Shown here: one piece after another, positions 16,668 through 23,401 of the stretch
How positions within the stretch are numbered: the first letter of the stretch is position 1
Layout: the number at the start of each line of letters is the position of its first letter
NCBI GenBank assembly: GCA_903853805.1
Contig: CAINUN010000067.1
Span: 39,539 to 103,538, forward strand
DNA length: 64,000 nt
Direction: 5' to 3'
Source of the DNA: an uncultured Bacteroidota bacterium
GTDB lineage: Bacteria > Bacteroidota > Bacteroidia > Chitinophagales > Chitinophagaceae
Translations under genes and position numbers: made by a program
The notes under the pieces: generated by a model
Databases searched by the model: none
The model's input: the letters and a program-made list of their open reading frames with translations, nothing else
Told to the model about the DNA's origin: nothing

Positions 16668-17120
16668 CTATTCTTTGTTTTTTGTATCCATTATTATCGT
16701 CACCGGACCATCATTTACCAGGTTTACTTTCATATCTGCTCCAAACCTTCCTGTAGCTACTTTTCGATTCATGAGGGTAGAAAGTTGCTTGTTGAAATAT
16801 TCATACAAAGGAATTGCTTGTTCAGGTCTTGCCGATTTTATAAACGAAGGTCGGTTTCCTTTTTTATAAGAAGCATGCAACGTAAACTGACTCACCACCA
16901 ATACTTCGCCACTCACCTCATTCAAATCTTTATTCATCAATCCATTTTCATCACTAAACACCCGTAGCTGTGCAATTTTCCGGCACAACCATTCGGCATC
17001 CTCTTCCTTGTCTTCGATTTCAATACCCAATAAAATCAAAAACCCTTTTTCTATTGCAGCAACAACTTCTTTTTCAATCATCACAATTGCCGATGATACT
17101 CTTTGAATGATTATACGCAT
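16668..17120 (-). CDS. dtd: D-aminoacyl-tRNA deacylase
   Basis: A 150-residue DTD-fold enzyme that removes D-amino acids (and glycine mischarged on tRNA-Ala) from tRNA. The two signature blocks are present: SQFTLHA at 77-83 and the cross-subunit Gly-Pro motif within NDGPVT at 136-141. The N-terminus MRIIIQRVSSAIV is canonical, fixing the start at 17120. It acts as a cytosolic dimer. It is the first gene of a two-gene operon with tadA. Confidence 0.95.
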   Translation of the reverse strand: MRIIIQRVSSAIVMIEKEVVAAIEKGFLILLGIEIEDKEEDAEWLCRKIAQLRVFSDENGLMNKDLNEVSGEVLVVSQFTLHASYKKGNRPSFIKSARPEQAIPLYEYFNKQLSTLMNRKVATGRFGADMKVNLVNDGPVTIIMDTKNKE

Positions 17121-17429
17121 TTTTCAATAATTGGTGTAAAAATCGGGGATAGGAAATAAAACACAAATAAAATTCCCTGCCCCTCATAGCTTCTCTAAAC
17201 TGATGAGCTTAGTTTACAATTTAGCTAGGATGCAATTAAAGTTTTAAGAAGTTCATCACTTTCTAAAGAAAATTGAGTTGAATACAATCTAAAGACAAAA
17301 GCAAACTTCCTCAAGGGATCAAAATGCTCATTAACACAAACCCTATATTAGACAAAGACCTTCTTCGCTTCAGTCATGTGATTAATGGCGTGAAGTAATA
17401 AGCTAAAAAAGCAATCTCTTCTTACATTC
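17121..17429. other. 309-bp gene-free stretch, possible coding relic
   Basis: No intact gene is visible. On the minus strand between about 17235 and 17400 one frame reads plausible protein (LLHAINHMTEAKKVFV, a stop, then NEHFDPLRKFAFVFRLYSTQ and SDELLKTLIAS) broken by stops, with no usable start. It may be a decayed gene end, but a random open frame is equally possible. The dtd promoter must lie near 17125-17160. No hairpin terminator was seen for the exported protein that ends at 17430. Confidence 0.3.
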
Positions 17430-18173
17430 TCAATATCCGCAATTGCATTTTTGCAAACTTTTCACTTCATTAAACACAGGAAGTTTAGCATCATTCTTTA
17501 AAAAAGAATTGGCAATTTTTGTTACATAAATCATTCCTTGCCTAACACCTATCCTACCTACAGAAGCCGCAGTAGCATTAGTTTCTTCTTCAAAACTCAC
17601 AAAATACTTTCCATCCTGATAATAGACATAACTATAGCGCTTATCGTCATTTAGCTCTGCACTAAGTACTATTTTTTTGTGTTTAAGATCATAAACAGTA
17701 ATTCCAGAAACATCGGAATCGAAAATCGAAAACAAATAATTTCCATCGTTTGAAATGGAGAACGAACCACCTTTAAGTGTGGTCAATTTTCCGTCAATAT
17801 CAATCAATAATGTTTGTCCTTCATAGTCGCCAAATTTTGAAAGAATAAAATAATTTTTACAAGGCTGTTTTCTTGGGATATAAACGCCTGAACATCCACC
17901 AACAGGCTCGATGTTATATGACTTTTGTTTTAAGCGCTTTCCGTTTTTTATAATAGTAAGCCATGTTCGACAAGAAAATTTTGCAGAGGCTTCATTTTGT
18001 GGATGCACCATCGTCACTACAATTTTTAAGACACCGAAACTTGAGGTATCGCTCTTAATTTGGAATGCTGATGTTGGATAATTTTTCTTGTTGAAATCAT
18101 TTTGTTGCGCTTTGCCTTGCAAATAAAAAACTATAGTGCACAACAATATAAAAAGCAAGCTATTCTGATTCAT
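17430..18173 (-). CDS. Exported protein of unknown function
   Basis: I chose ATG 18173 (MNQNSLLFILLCTIVFYLQG), which starts a signal peptide ending at GKAQQ; the frame runs 54 nt further but without a better start. The product has 247 residues. The mature part has an alternating strand pattern with repeats such as GGSFSISNDGNYLFSIFDSD, GITVYDLKHKKIVLS and YSYVYYQDGKYFVSFEE, which look like propeller-type blades. Four cysteines (SCRTW, GGCSG, QPCKN, CNCGY) may form disulfides. I recognise no family. It is monocistronic, with a gene-free stretch on its downstream side. Confidence 0.65.
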   Translation of the reverse strand: MNQNSLLFILLCTIVFYLQGKAQQNDFNKKNYPTSAFQIKSDTSSFGVLKIVVTMVHPQNEASAKFSCRTWLTIIKNGKRLKQKSYNIEPVGGCSGVYIPRKQPCKNYFILSKFGDYEGQTLLIDIDGKLTTLKGGSFSISNDGNYLFSIFDSDVSGITVYDLKHKKIVLSAELNDDKRYSYVYYQDGKYFVSFEEETNATAASVGRIGVRQGMIYVTKIANSFLKNDAKLPVFNEVKSLQKCNCGY

Positions 18174-18296
18174 TAATTGATGTTGAATAGTAAAAATAAA
18201 TCGCGAACACAATAATTCAAAAAGCAACAGACTCCTTAAAGAGAAAACAAAATTATTAGTTGAAAGAGAAATAGTTTTTCACCAAAGCAAATGTTC

Positions 18297-18304
18297 TACT
18301 TTTG
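18297..18304 (+). promoter_or_regulatory. TAnnTTTG box of the ABC ATPase gene, leaderless spacing
   Basis: TACTTTTG ends 5 nt before the ATG at 18310, predicting a leaderless or nearly leaderless transcript. No TTG lies at the usual 17-23 nt upstream spacing. Confidence 0.55.
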
Positions 18305-18309
18305 TCCCC

Positions 18310-19071
18310 ATGTTGAATGCTATTATTTCTGTAAAAAACTTAGTGAAAAAATACGGTGATTTCACTGCTGTAAATGGAATCAGTTTTGAAGTTTCAGAAG
18401 GGGAAATCTTTGGTTTGCTTGGACCTAATGGCGCAGGCAAAACGACTACACTCGAAATCATTGAAACACTTCGCGATAAAACATCTGGAGAAGTAATTGT
18501 GGATGGCATGAACCTCGACAATTCACCACAAGAAATCAAGAAAATAATTGGTGTTCAATTACAAGCTGCCGGCTATTATCCCAATCTCAATCTAAAACAA
18601 ATCATCAATCTGTTTGCAGGCTTGTACAACAGAGATGTGGATGCCATGGAATTGCTTGATAGCGTAAACCTTCGTGACAAGGCAAAAAATAAATTCAAAG
18701 AACTTTCTGGCGGACAAAAACAACGCTTTTCAATAGCTACAACGCTTATCAATAAACCCAAAATAATCTTCCTTGATGAACCTACAACAGGGCTCGACCC
18801 TCAAGCTCGCCGTAATCTTTGGGAGTTGATTAAAGAGCTACGTCAAAAAGGAGCAACCGTGGTTATCACAACACATTATCTTGACGAAGCAGAGGTTCTT
18901 TGCGATCGTGTTGCTATAGTGGACGCAGGAACCATCATTGCACTCGATTCGCCCGATGGATTGATTGATCATTTATTGGCTACTGGTTTCACCAAACCCA
19001 AAGAAGTGAAAGGCGCCAACCTTGAAGATGTGTTTTTGAATTTAACAGGAAAGGAACTCCGCGAGGCTTAA
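18310..19071 (+). CDS. ABC transporter ATP-binding protein without adjacent permease
   Basis: A 253-residue ABC ATPase. Walker A GPNGAGKT is at 38-45, the Q-loop near 83-85, LSGGQ at 132-136 and Walker B IIFLDEPTTGLD at 152-163, then the H-loop in TTHYLDEAE. The DRA-type pattern (GLLGPNGAGKTTTLEII, VITTHYLDEAEVLCDRVAI, ending EDVFLNLTGKELREA) matches exporters of the CcmA/NatA class that pair with an ABC-2 permease. No permease is adjacent: the next gene is convergent and overlaps it by 4 nt. The partner must be encoded elsewhere or supplied by another system. Confidence 0.9.
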   Translation: MLNAIISVKNLVKKYGDFTAVNGISFEVSEGEIFGLLGPNGAGKTTTLEIIETLRDKTSGEVIVDGMNLDNSPQEIKKIIGVQLQAAGYYPNLNLKQIINLFAGLYNRDVDAMELLDSVNLRDKAKNKFKELSGGQKQRFSIATTLINKPKIIFLDEPTTGLDPQARRNLWELIKELRQKGATVVITTHYLDEAEVLCDRVAIVDAGTIIALDSPDGLIDHLLATGFTKPKEVKGANLEDVFLNLTGKELREA

Positions 19072-19949
19072 CGGTCCATAATTCTTATTTCTACTCTGCG
19101 GTTTACTGCTGCTTCTTCAGCGGTTTGCTCGTCTTCTATAATGGGTTTACTTCTGCCAAAACCCACATAAGTAAGCCTGTCGGCAGAAATGCCACGTGTA
19201 ACTAAATACTCAAAAATAAAACGTGCACGATTCACAGAAAGATCTAGTTGATGACTATCTAAATCCATAGCATCTGCCACGTTGGTTACACAACAAACAT
19301 GCCCTTCGATTTGAATAATGAGATTAGTGTTTTCTTTAAGAGACTCTAAAAGTTTGTTGAGTTCTTCAAGAGAATTTTGTTTAGGAAAATGTCTTCCCAT
19401 GGGGAAGTAAATATTCTTTAGAATAAAAGTTTTCCCTTTAGGAATGTCGTCAATATCAAAGTTAGGATCGTCGCTCGAAGGTGGAATGGCGTTTTTGTTT
19501 TTGGGATGCATCACTACTACTGTGTCAGATATTTTGCGAGGTGGCAATGGTTTATTGAGCAACACAATATCTACCCTTCTATCTGTTGGCACTCCTTTTT
19601 CTTTACGAATTGTATCTGATCTTTTTACTTCGCCTTTCCCTATGAGTAAAGTGATGTATGTTGGCTTCAATCCAGCTGCAACCAACTTATTCTTTACGTT
19701 TTCTGCACGATTGTGGCTTAACTCAAGGTTGTATTCGTCTGTGGCTAAATAATCGGCATAGCCAATGATTGCTGTTTGTTTTTGAAGGTTGATTTTTTTG
19801 ACGAGGATAAGGCTGTCAATTTTCTTAATTGCTTTAACGTTCAATTCTTGCACATCAAGGTCAAAGTAAACTGAAAATGTATCGTTTTTCTGCTGCGCAA
19901 AAAGGTTATTGCACAGAAACAAAAACGGTATGAATTGCCAGCACTTCAT
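19068..19949 (-). CDS. Exported protein with two OmpA-like domains
   Basis: A 293-residue protein with a signal peptide (MKCWQFIPFLFLCNNLFAQQ). It has two OmpA/MotB-type peptidoglycan-binding modules. The first (about 22-132) contains TAIIGYADYLATDEYNLELS and ends in PTDRRVDIVL. The second (about 175-292) contains NLIIQIEGHVC, LDLSVNRARFIFEYL and NRRVEIRI. A Pro/Ser-rich linker joins them. The Asp and Arg that bind diaminopimelate in OmpA domains appear retained (LSxNRA, RRVEI). There is no barrel, so this is a periplasmic wall-binding protein rather than a porin. Confidence 0.82.
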   Translation of the reverse strand: MKCWQFIPFLFLCNNLFAQQKNDTFSVYFDLDVQELNVKAIKKIDSLILVKKINLQKQTAIIGYADYLATDEYNLELSHNRAENVKNKLVAAGLKPTYITLLIGKGEVKRSDTIRKEKGVPTDRRVDIVLLNKPLPPRKISDTVVVMHPKNKNAIPPSSDDPNFDIDDIPKGKTFILKNIYFPMGRHFPKQNSLEELNKLLESLKENTNLIIQIEGHVCCVTNVADAMDLDSHQLDLSVNRARFIFEYLVTRGISADRLTYVGFGRSKPIIEDEQTAEEAAVNRRVEIRIMDR

Positions 19950-20003
19950 CTAAAAAAATCTGACATTGAAAGTAGGGAAAAAGAAATTATTTTTTCAAAA
20001 AAG

Positions 20004-20030
20004 AAAACTGCCGGTAGAACCGGCAGTTTT
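20004..20030 (-). terminator. Intrinsic terminator of the 20059-20847 gene
   Basis: A perfect 11-bp stem, AAAACTGCCGG (20004-20014) with CCGGCAGTTTT (20020-20030), around a 5-nt loop. It lies 28 nt past the stop of the barrel-protein gene and could also stop transcription from the opposite side. Confidence 0.88.
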
Positions 20031-20058
20031 AAAAATATTGTGACAAGAACAAGAACGA

Positions 20059-20847
20059 TTATTCATCGCTGTCGGCGCCATCTTTACTTCTGTAAGTAGG
20101 CTCGCTATTTGATTTTGATTTTTTAGTCCAACCAAGCATATATCCCAAACGGAAAGTTGGAGCAATGTAAGGAACTGCGTTGAATGACTCAGAAGTTTTG
20201 TCATTGTTTCCTTGTGCATAAGATACAACACCGTATCTCATGTAGTTAACACCCCAACCGAGCTCCATTCCTACATAAACCTTAGGAAGAATATAGTAGT
20301 CAGCACCTGTAAAAGCTCTCATGCCGAAACCCCAACAGTTTTGAGATGCATCGTTACTACCTGCAGTAGAAGTAACACGACCATAACCAATTGTAACGTC
20401 ACCACCTACATAAGTATTCAAACGTTCAGCAGGAGAAAACATTTTCTCGCAACCATATCCCATAGCAATACCAAAATTGGTGTTTTTTATATCACTACTT
20501 GATAAAGTTGTTTTATTTGACGTGTAGGATAAATTCAAAGTTACGCGATGAACCAAATTGTTTTGTCCGAAGAATCTTAACTTAATCATAGGGTAATTGC
20601 TTCCACCAGAAGGAACAGCAAACTGAGCATCGTAACCGTTGTTCATGTTGGCAAGATATCCATCTGCAAAATTGAACAATGTGCCACCATTTACATTGAA
20701 ATATCCTTGTGTTTCAACGAGGATGTCACCACGTCCTGGTAGAGAGAAAGTTCCCTTGTCATTTTTGATTTGAGCATTAGTTGTGAATGCTGAGGCAGTC
20801 ATTATAGTAGCTGCGAGTAATAGTCCTGGTAAAATGTGCTTTTTCAT
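20059..20847 (-). CDS. Outer-membrane beta-barrel protein
   Basis: A 262-residue exported protein: signal peptide to about residue 25 (ASAFTTNAQ), then strands typical of a small OmpW/OmpX-like barrel, such as LVHRVTLNLSYTSNK, TNFGIAMGYGCE, LNTYVGGDVTIGYG, YYILPKVYVGMELGWG and IAPTFRLGYMLG. It ends in a polar tail (KSKSNSEPTYRSKDG) instead of the usual terminal Phe, so the last strand lies before residue 245 or the tail is periplasmic. Function unknown. It has its own TAnnTTTG box and a strong terminator, so it is probably a well-expressed single-gene unit. Confidence 0.78.
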   Translation of the reverse strand: MKKHILPGLLLAATIMTASAFTTNAQIKNDKGTFSLPGRGDILVETQGYFNVNGGTLFNFADGYLANMNNGYDAQFAVPSGGSNYPMIKLRFFGQNNLVHRVTLNLSYTSNKTTLSSSDIKNTNFGIAMGYGCEKMFSPAERLNTYVGGDVTIGYGRVTSTAGSNDASQNCWGFGMRAFTGADYYILPKVYVGMELGWGVNYMRYGVVSYAQGNNDKTSESFNAVPYIAPTFRLGYMLGWTKKSKSNSEPTYRSKDGADSDE

Positions 20848-20868
20848 TTGCTGAACAATAATTTAAGA

Positions 20869-20876
20869 CAAATATA
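20869..20876 (-). promoter_or_regulatory. TAnnTTTG box of the barrel-protein gene
   Basis: The minus strand reads TATATTTG, 21 nt before the ATG at 20847, which predicts a leader of about 15 nt. Confidence 0.5.
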
Positions 20877-20961
20877 GTGTTTGCAATAAAAAAACCTAAC
20901 TCTTTGTAAAGTTTTTTTCTAAAAGGGCTGTTTTCATTTAATAAGGAGGCTTGCAGAAACA

Positions 20962-21873
20962 CTATTTCTGCAAGCAAATCATCATTCTAAATGCTCTTTT
21001 CCCTGTCATGAAAATAACAAGTTTATCAAAGTGTTTCCATAAGGGGATAGGGAGAAATCGAAGCAAATACTGCACCCATGTTTTCACTAATAATTTACTG
21101 TTTAAAAGTTGAATGTTTACCTTATATACTTTAGGTAAAAGTTGAAAAATATTTTTTTCAGTAAAAGAGTGTAAATGGGCATTGTGAGGTGTTTCACAGT
21201 TGCAATGAATACACAATGAAGTACGAATGAGCTCGTTGTATGGTGTAGTAATTATTATTTTACCGCCTGGTTTTAATACCTCAAACAAACAAGCAATAAA
21301 ACGTTTTGGATCTGGGACATGCTCAATAATTTCAGAAGCAACAATGCAATCAATACTATTGGCTTTTAAAGGAAGCTCAAAAACATCTGCAACCAAGCCA
21401 AAATGATTGAGTGAAGGGAATTTCTTAACAGCTTTTATTGGGTTGATATCAGAAATATCTGTTGAAATTACGCACTTTCCAGTTGGCAACAATGCAGCTG
21501 CAAGCCAAGCGCCACCACAACCAATATCCAAAACAATTAATGCATTTTGAGGAATTTCGGATAATATATAACGTCTTAAAAAGTTAATTTCAGTTTGTTC
21601 AACAGGATGGTGATGATGCTCATTACCATAATCATAAACCTGCGCATCTGTTTGGTAATGATCCTTATAATTGAATGCTTTTACTGCGAGATTATTAGAG
21701 GGAATAGTTGTTTGTTCTTCCTGAACATTGTTGATTACAAGTATAGGCACCCCCTCTTTTATCTTAAATCTTGCGTTGCTTTTTTCATCAAAAAGTTGGG
21801 CAGAAATTTCATCAAAACGCAATGGCGTTTTATGAATTGGATGAACTAATAATTCTAAAAATTCGGAAGACAT
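20962..21873 (-). CDS. SAM-dependent methyltransferase with Trm112-like N-terminus
   Basis: A 303-residue protein. Residues 1-50 look like a Trm112p/UPF0434-type domain (LELLVHPIHKTPLRFD; FKIKEGVPILVIN), without the zinc cysteines. Residues about 110-230 are a class I methyltransferase: VLDIGCGGAWLAAALL is motif I, CVISTDISDI motif II, and IIEHVPDPKRFIACLFEVLKPGGKIIITTP motifs IV-V. The tail has CIHCNCETPHNAHLHSF and a hydrophobic stretch. Similar two-part proteins methylate quinones or glycan/lipid substrates; the substrate here is unknown. A near-consensus TAATTTCG ends 4 nt before the ATG. Confidence 0.82.
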   Translation of the reverse strand: MSSEFLELLVHPIHKTPLRFDEISAQLFDEKSNARFKIKEGVPILVINNVQEEQTTIPSNNLAVKAFNYKDHYQTDAQVYDYGNEHHHHPVEQTEINFLRRYILSEIPQNALIVLDIGCGGAWLAAALLPTGKCVISTDISDINPIKAVKKFPSLNHFGLVADVFELPLKANSIDCIVASEIIEHVPDPKRFIACLFEVLKPGGKIIITTPYNELIRTSLCIHCNCETPHNAHLHSFTEKNIFQLLPKVYKVNIQLLNSKLLVKTWVQYLLRFLPIPLWKHFDKLVIFMTGKRAFRMMICLQK

Positions 21874-21924
21874 CGTGCGAAATTAATCCAAAGCAAATCA
21901 AGTAAGAAGAAATGGATATGGGCA

Positions 21925-22188
21925 TTAAAAAAACACATCAATTATACTATTCAATGGAATTACTACCCCACCTTTCAATTGTAAGAAATCATCTCCTAAA
22001 GACCATATTGTTGTTTCAACAGTTTTAGGACCTTGGGTTGTTTCAAAAGTGATGGATGTTTTTCCTTTAAATTCATTTCCAAGCCTTAAAGCGTAAGTTA
22101 ATTTATTTCGCCAAATTTCAGTGTTATCTACAAAGGCGGGAACAATTGTGAAGAATGGGATTTTCTCTTTAGCAATTAATGACTGCAT
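21925..22188 (-). CDS. Small conserved-looking protein of unknown function
   Basis: An 87-residue protein with no signal peptide. It is predicted to be mostly beta: TSITFETTQGPKTVETTIWS, then DDFLQLKGGVVIPLNSIIDV. The end pattern (a strand, GG, then IPLNSI) resembles small SH3/Sm-like barrels found in Bacteroidota hypothetical proteins, but I cannot name a family. The gene stands between the skp terminator and the methyltransferase gene. It is likely real because it is compact, has an ATG start and shows good codon use. Confidence 0.6.
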   Translation of the reverse strand: MQSLIAKEKIPFFTIVPAFVDNTEIWRNKLTYALRLGNEFKGKTSITFETTQGPKTVETTIWSLGDDFLQLKGGVVIPLNSIIDVFF

Positions 22189-22247
22189 GAATGTGTTTTA
22201 GTATCTCTAAATTAAGAATTAATTGGATTATTTTATAGAGGCTAATT

Positions 22248-22277
22248 AAAAAGAGGCGCTTTTCAGCGCCTCTTTTT
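22248..22277 (-). terminator. Intrinsic terminator of the uppS-bamA-skp operon
   Basis: A perfect 13-bp stem, AAAAAGAGGCGCT (22248-22260) with AGCGCCTCTTTTT (22265-22277), and a TTTC loop. It begins 3 nt past the stop of the last skp gene. Confidence 0.92.
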
Positions 22278-22279
22278 AA

Positions 22280-22783
22280 TTATTTTATTCCCAGTTTCGA
22301 TTTTACTAAAGGAAGGATATTGTCGCTTTCTTTGGAGTATAATAAACCGCCAGAACTAGCATCAAAAATATAATCGTAGTTGTTGGTTTTTGCAACCTCT
22401 TTGATAGCTTTATCGGCTTTTTCAAGTATAGGGGCAAACAACTCTTGTTTCTTTCCTGCTACTTTTTCTTGAGCACTTTGATCTGTACTTTGAATACGTT
22501 CTTGTAGCTGCTGAATTTCTTTATACTTCACTTCTTTTACAGCATCAGTCATCGTTTTTTCTTGTGATTGAAAGTCTTGAACTTTTTTCTGGTAGTCTTT
22601 ACTCATAGCTTCAAGCTGGTCCTGATAGCTTTTAGCATAAGCTTTTAAGCTGGAATCGGCTTTTTTAGCTTCAGGCATCAACTCAAGTAATTCTGCAGAA
22701 TTGATATAGCCAAGTTTCTGTTGAGCATGTACGTAACCTGCAGAAAGAAAACCGCAGGCAATAAGGAGAATGATTTTTTTCAT
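22280..22783 (-). CDS. OmpH/Skp-like periplasmic chaperone (copy 2)
   Basis: A 167-residue protein with a signal peptide ending at VHAQQ and the Skp layout: a short beta body (LGYINSAELLELMPE) and a long coiled-coil arm (roughly residues 45-115, KAYAKSYQDQLEAMSKDYQ and onward), then a C-terminal strand segment (YDYIFDASSGGLLYS). Skp chaperones hold unfolded outer-membrane proteins and deliver them to BamA, which is encoded in the same operon. It is the last gene before a strong terminator. Confidence 0.92.
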   Translation of the reverse strand: MKKIILLIACGFLSAGYVHAQQKLGYINSAELLELMPEAKKADSSLKAYAKSYQDQLEAMSKDYQKKVQDFQSQEKTMTDAVKEVKYKEIQQLQERIQSTDQSAQEKVAGKKQELFAPILEKADKAIKEVAKTNNYDYIFDASSGGLLYSKESDNILPLVKSKLGIK

Positions 22784-22849
22784 CGAATATTTTTAATGAT
22801 TTTTTTGAAGGTGCAAATTAATAGCCAATAATCCTTTATTCCAATTATT

Positions 22850-23362
22850 CTATTTAGCGTTGATGATTTTTAACACCTCATCACTTTTATCAAGTTTAGT
22901 GTCTGCATAAAATAAGGTAACACCACCAGCCTTATCTAATACTAAGTCATAGCCTTTTTGTTGTACCATTTTTTGAACAGCGTTATACACTTTGTCTTGA
23001 ACTGGTTTTACAAGTTCTTGGCGTTTTTTAAACAAATCGCCTTCGTAACCAAAACGTTGTTTCTGTAATTCTTTTACTGCTTTCTCTTTAGCTACAATTT
23101 CATCTTCTCTCTTTTTGCGCATTTCATCAGAAAGCATAGCTCTTTCAGCTTGATAAGACTTGTACATTTTATCAACATCTTGCATTTTATCGTCAATTTC
23201 GGATTGCCAATTTTTCGACAATGCATCGAGTGTTGTTTGTGCATTTTTGTAATCAGGCACTTTTTCGAGAATGTATTTCGAATCAATAGTGCAATAACGT
23301 TGTGCTGAAGCGAAGATTGTGCTTGAAGCTATCAGCACAATGCTTAAAAAAAGCTTTTTCAT
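22850..23362 (-). CDS. OmpH/Skp-like periplasmic chaperone (copy 1)
   Basis: A 170-residue Skp-family protein, paralogous to the gene just downstream. The signal peptide ends near FASAQ; YCTIDSKYILEKVPDY starts the body, a charged helical arm spans about 45-115, and YDLVLDKAGGVTLFY closes it. Tandem skp genes behind bamA are common in Bacteroidota; the copies may form hetero-trimers or serve different clients. The bamA stop lies 39 nt before this start. Confidence 0.92.
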   Translation of the reverse strand: MKKLFLSIVLIASSTIFASAQRYCTIDSKYILEKVPDYKNAQTTLDALSKNWQSEIDDKMQDVDKMYKSYQAERAMLSDEMRKKREDEIVAKEKAVKELQKQRFGYEGDLFKKRQELVKPVQDKVYNAVQKMVQQKGYDLVLDKAGGVTLFYADTKLDKSDEVLKIINAK

Positions 23363-23401
23363 AATTACGTTTTGTAAGTAAGTAAAATTAGGTGATTAAT
23401 A

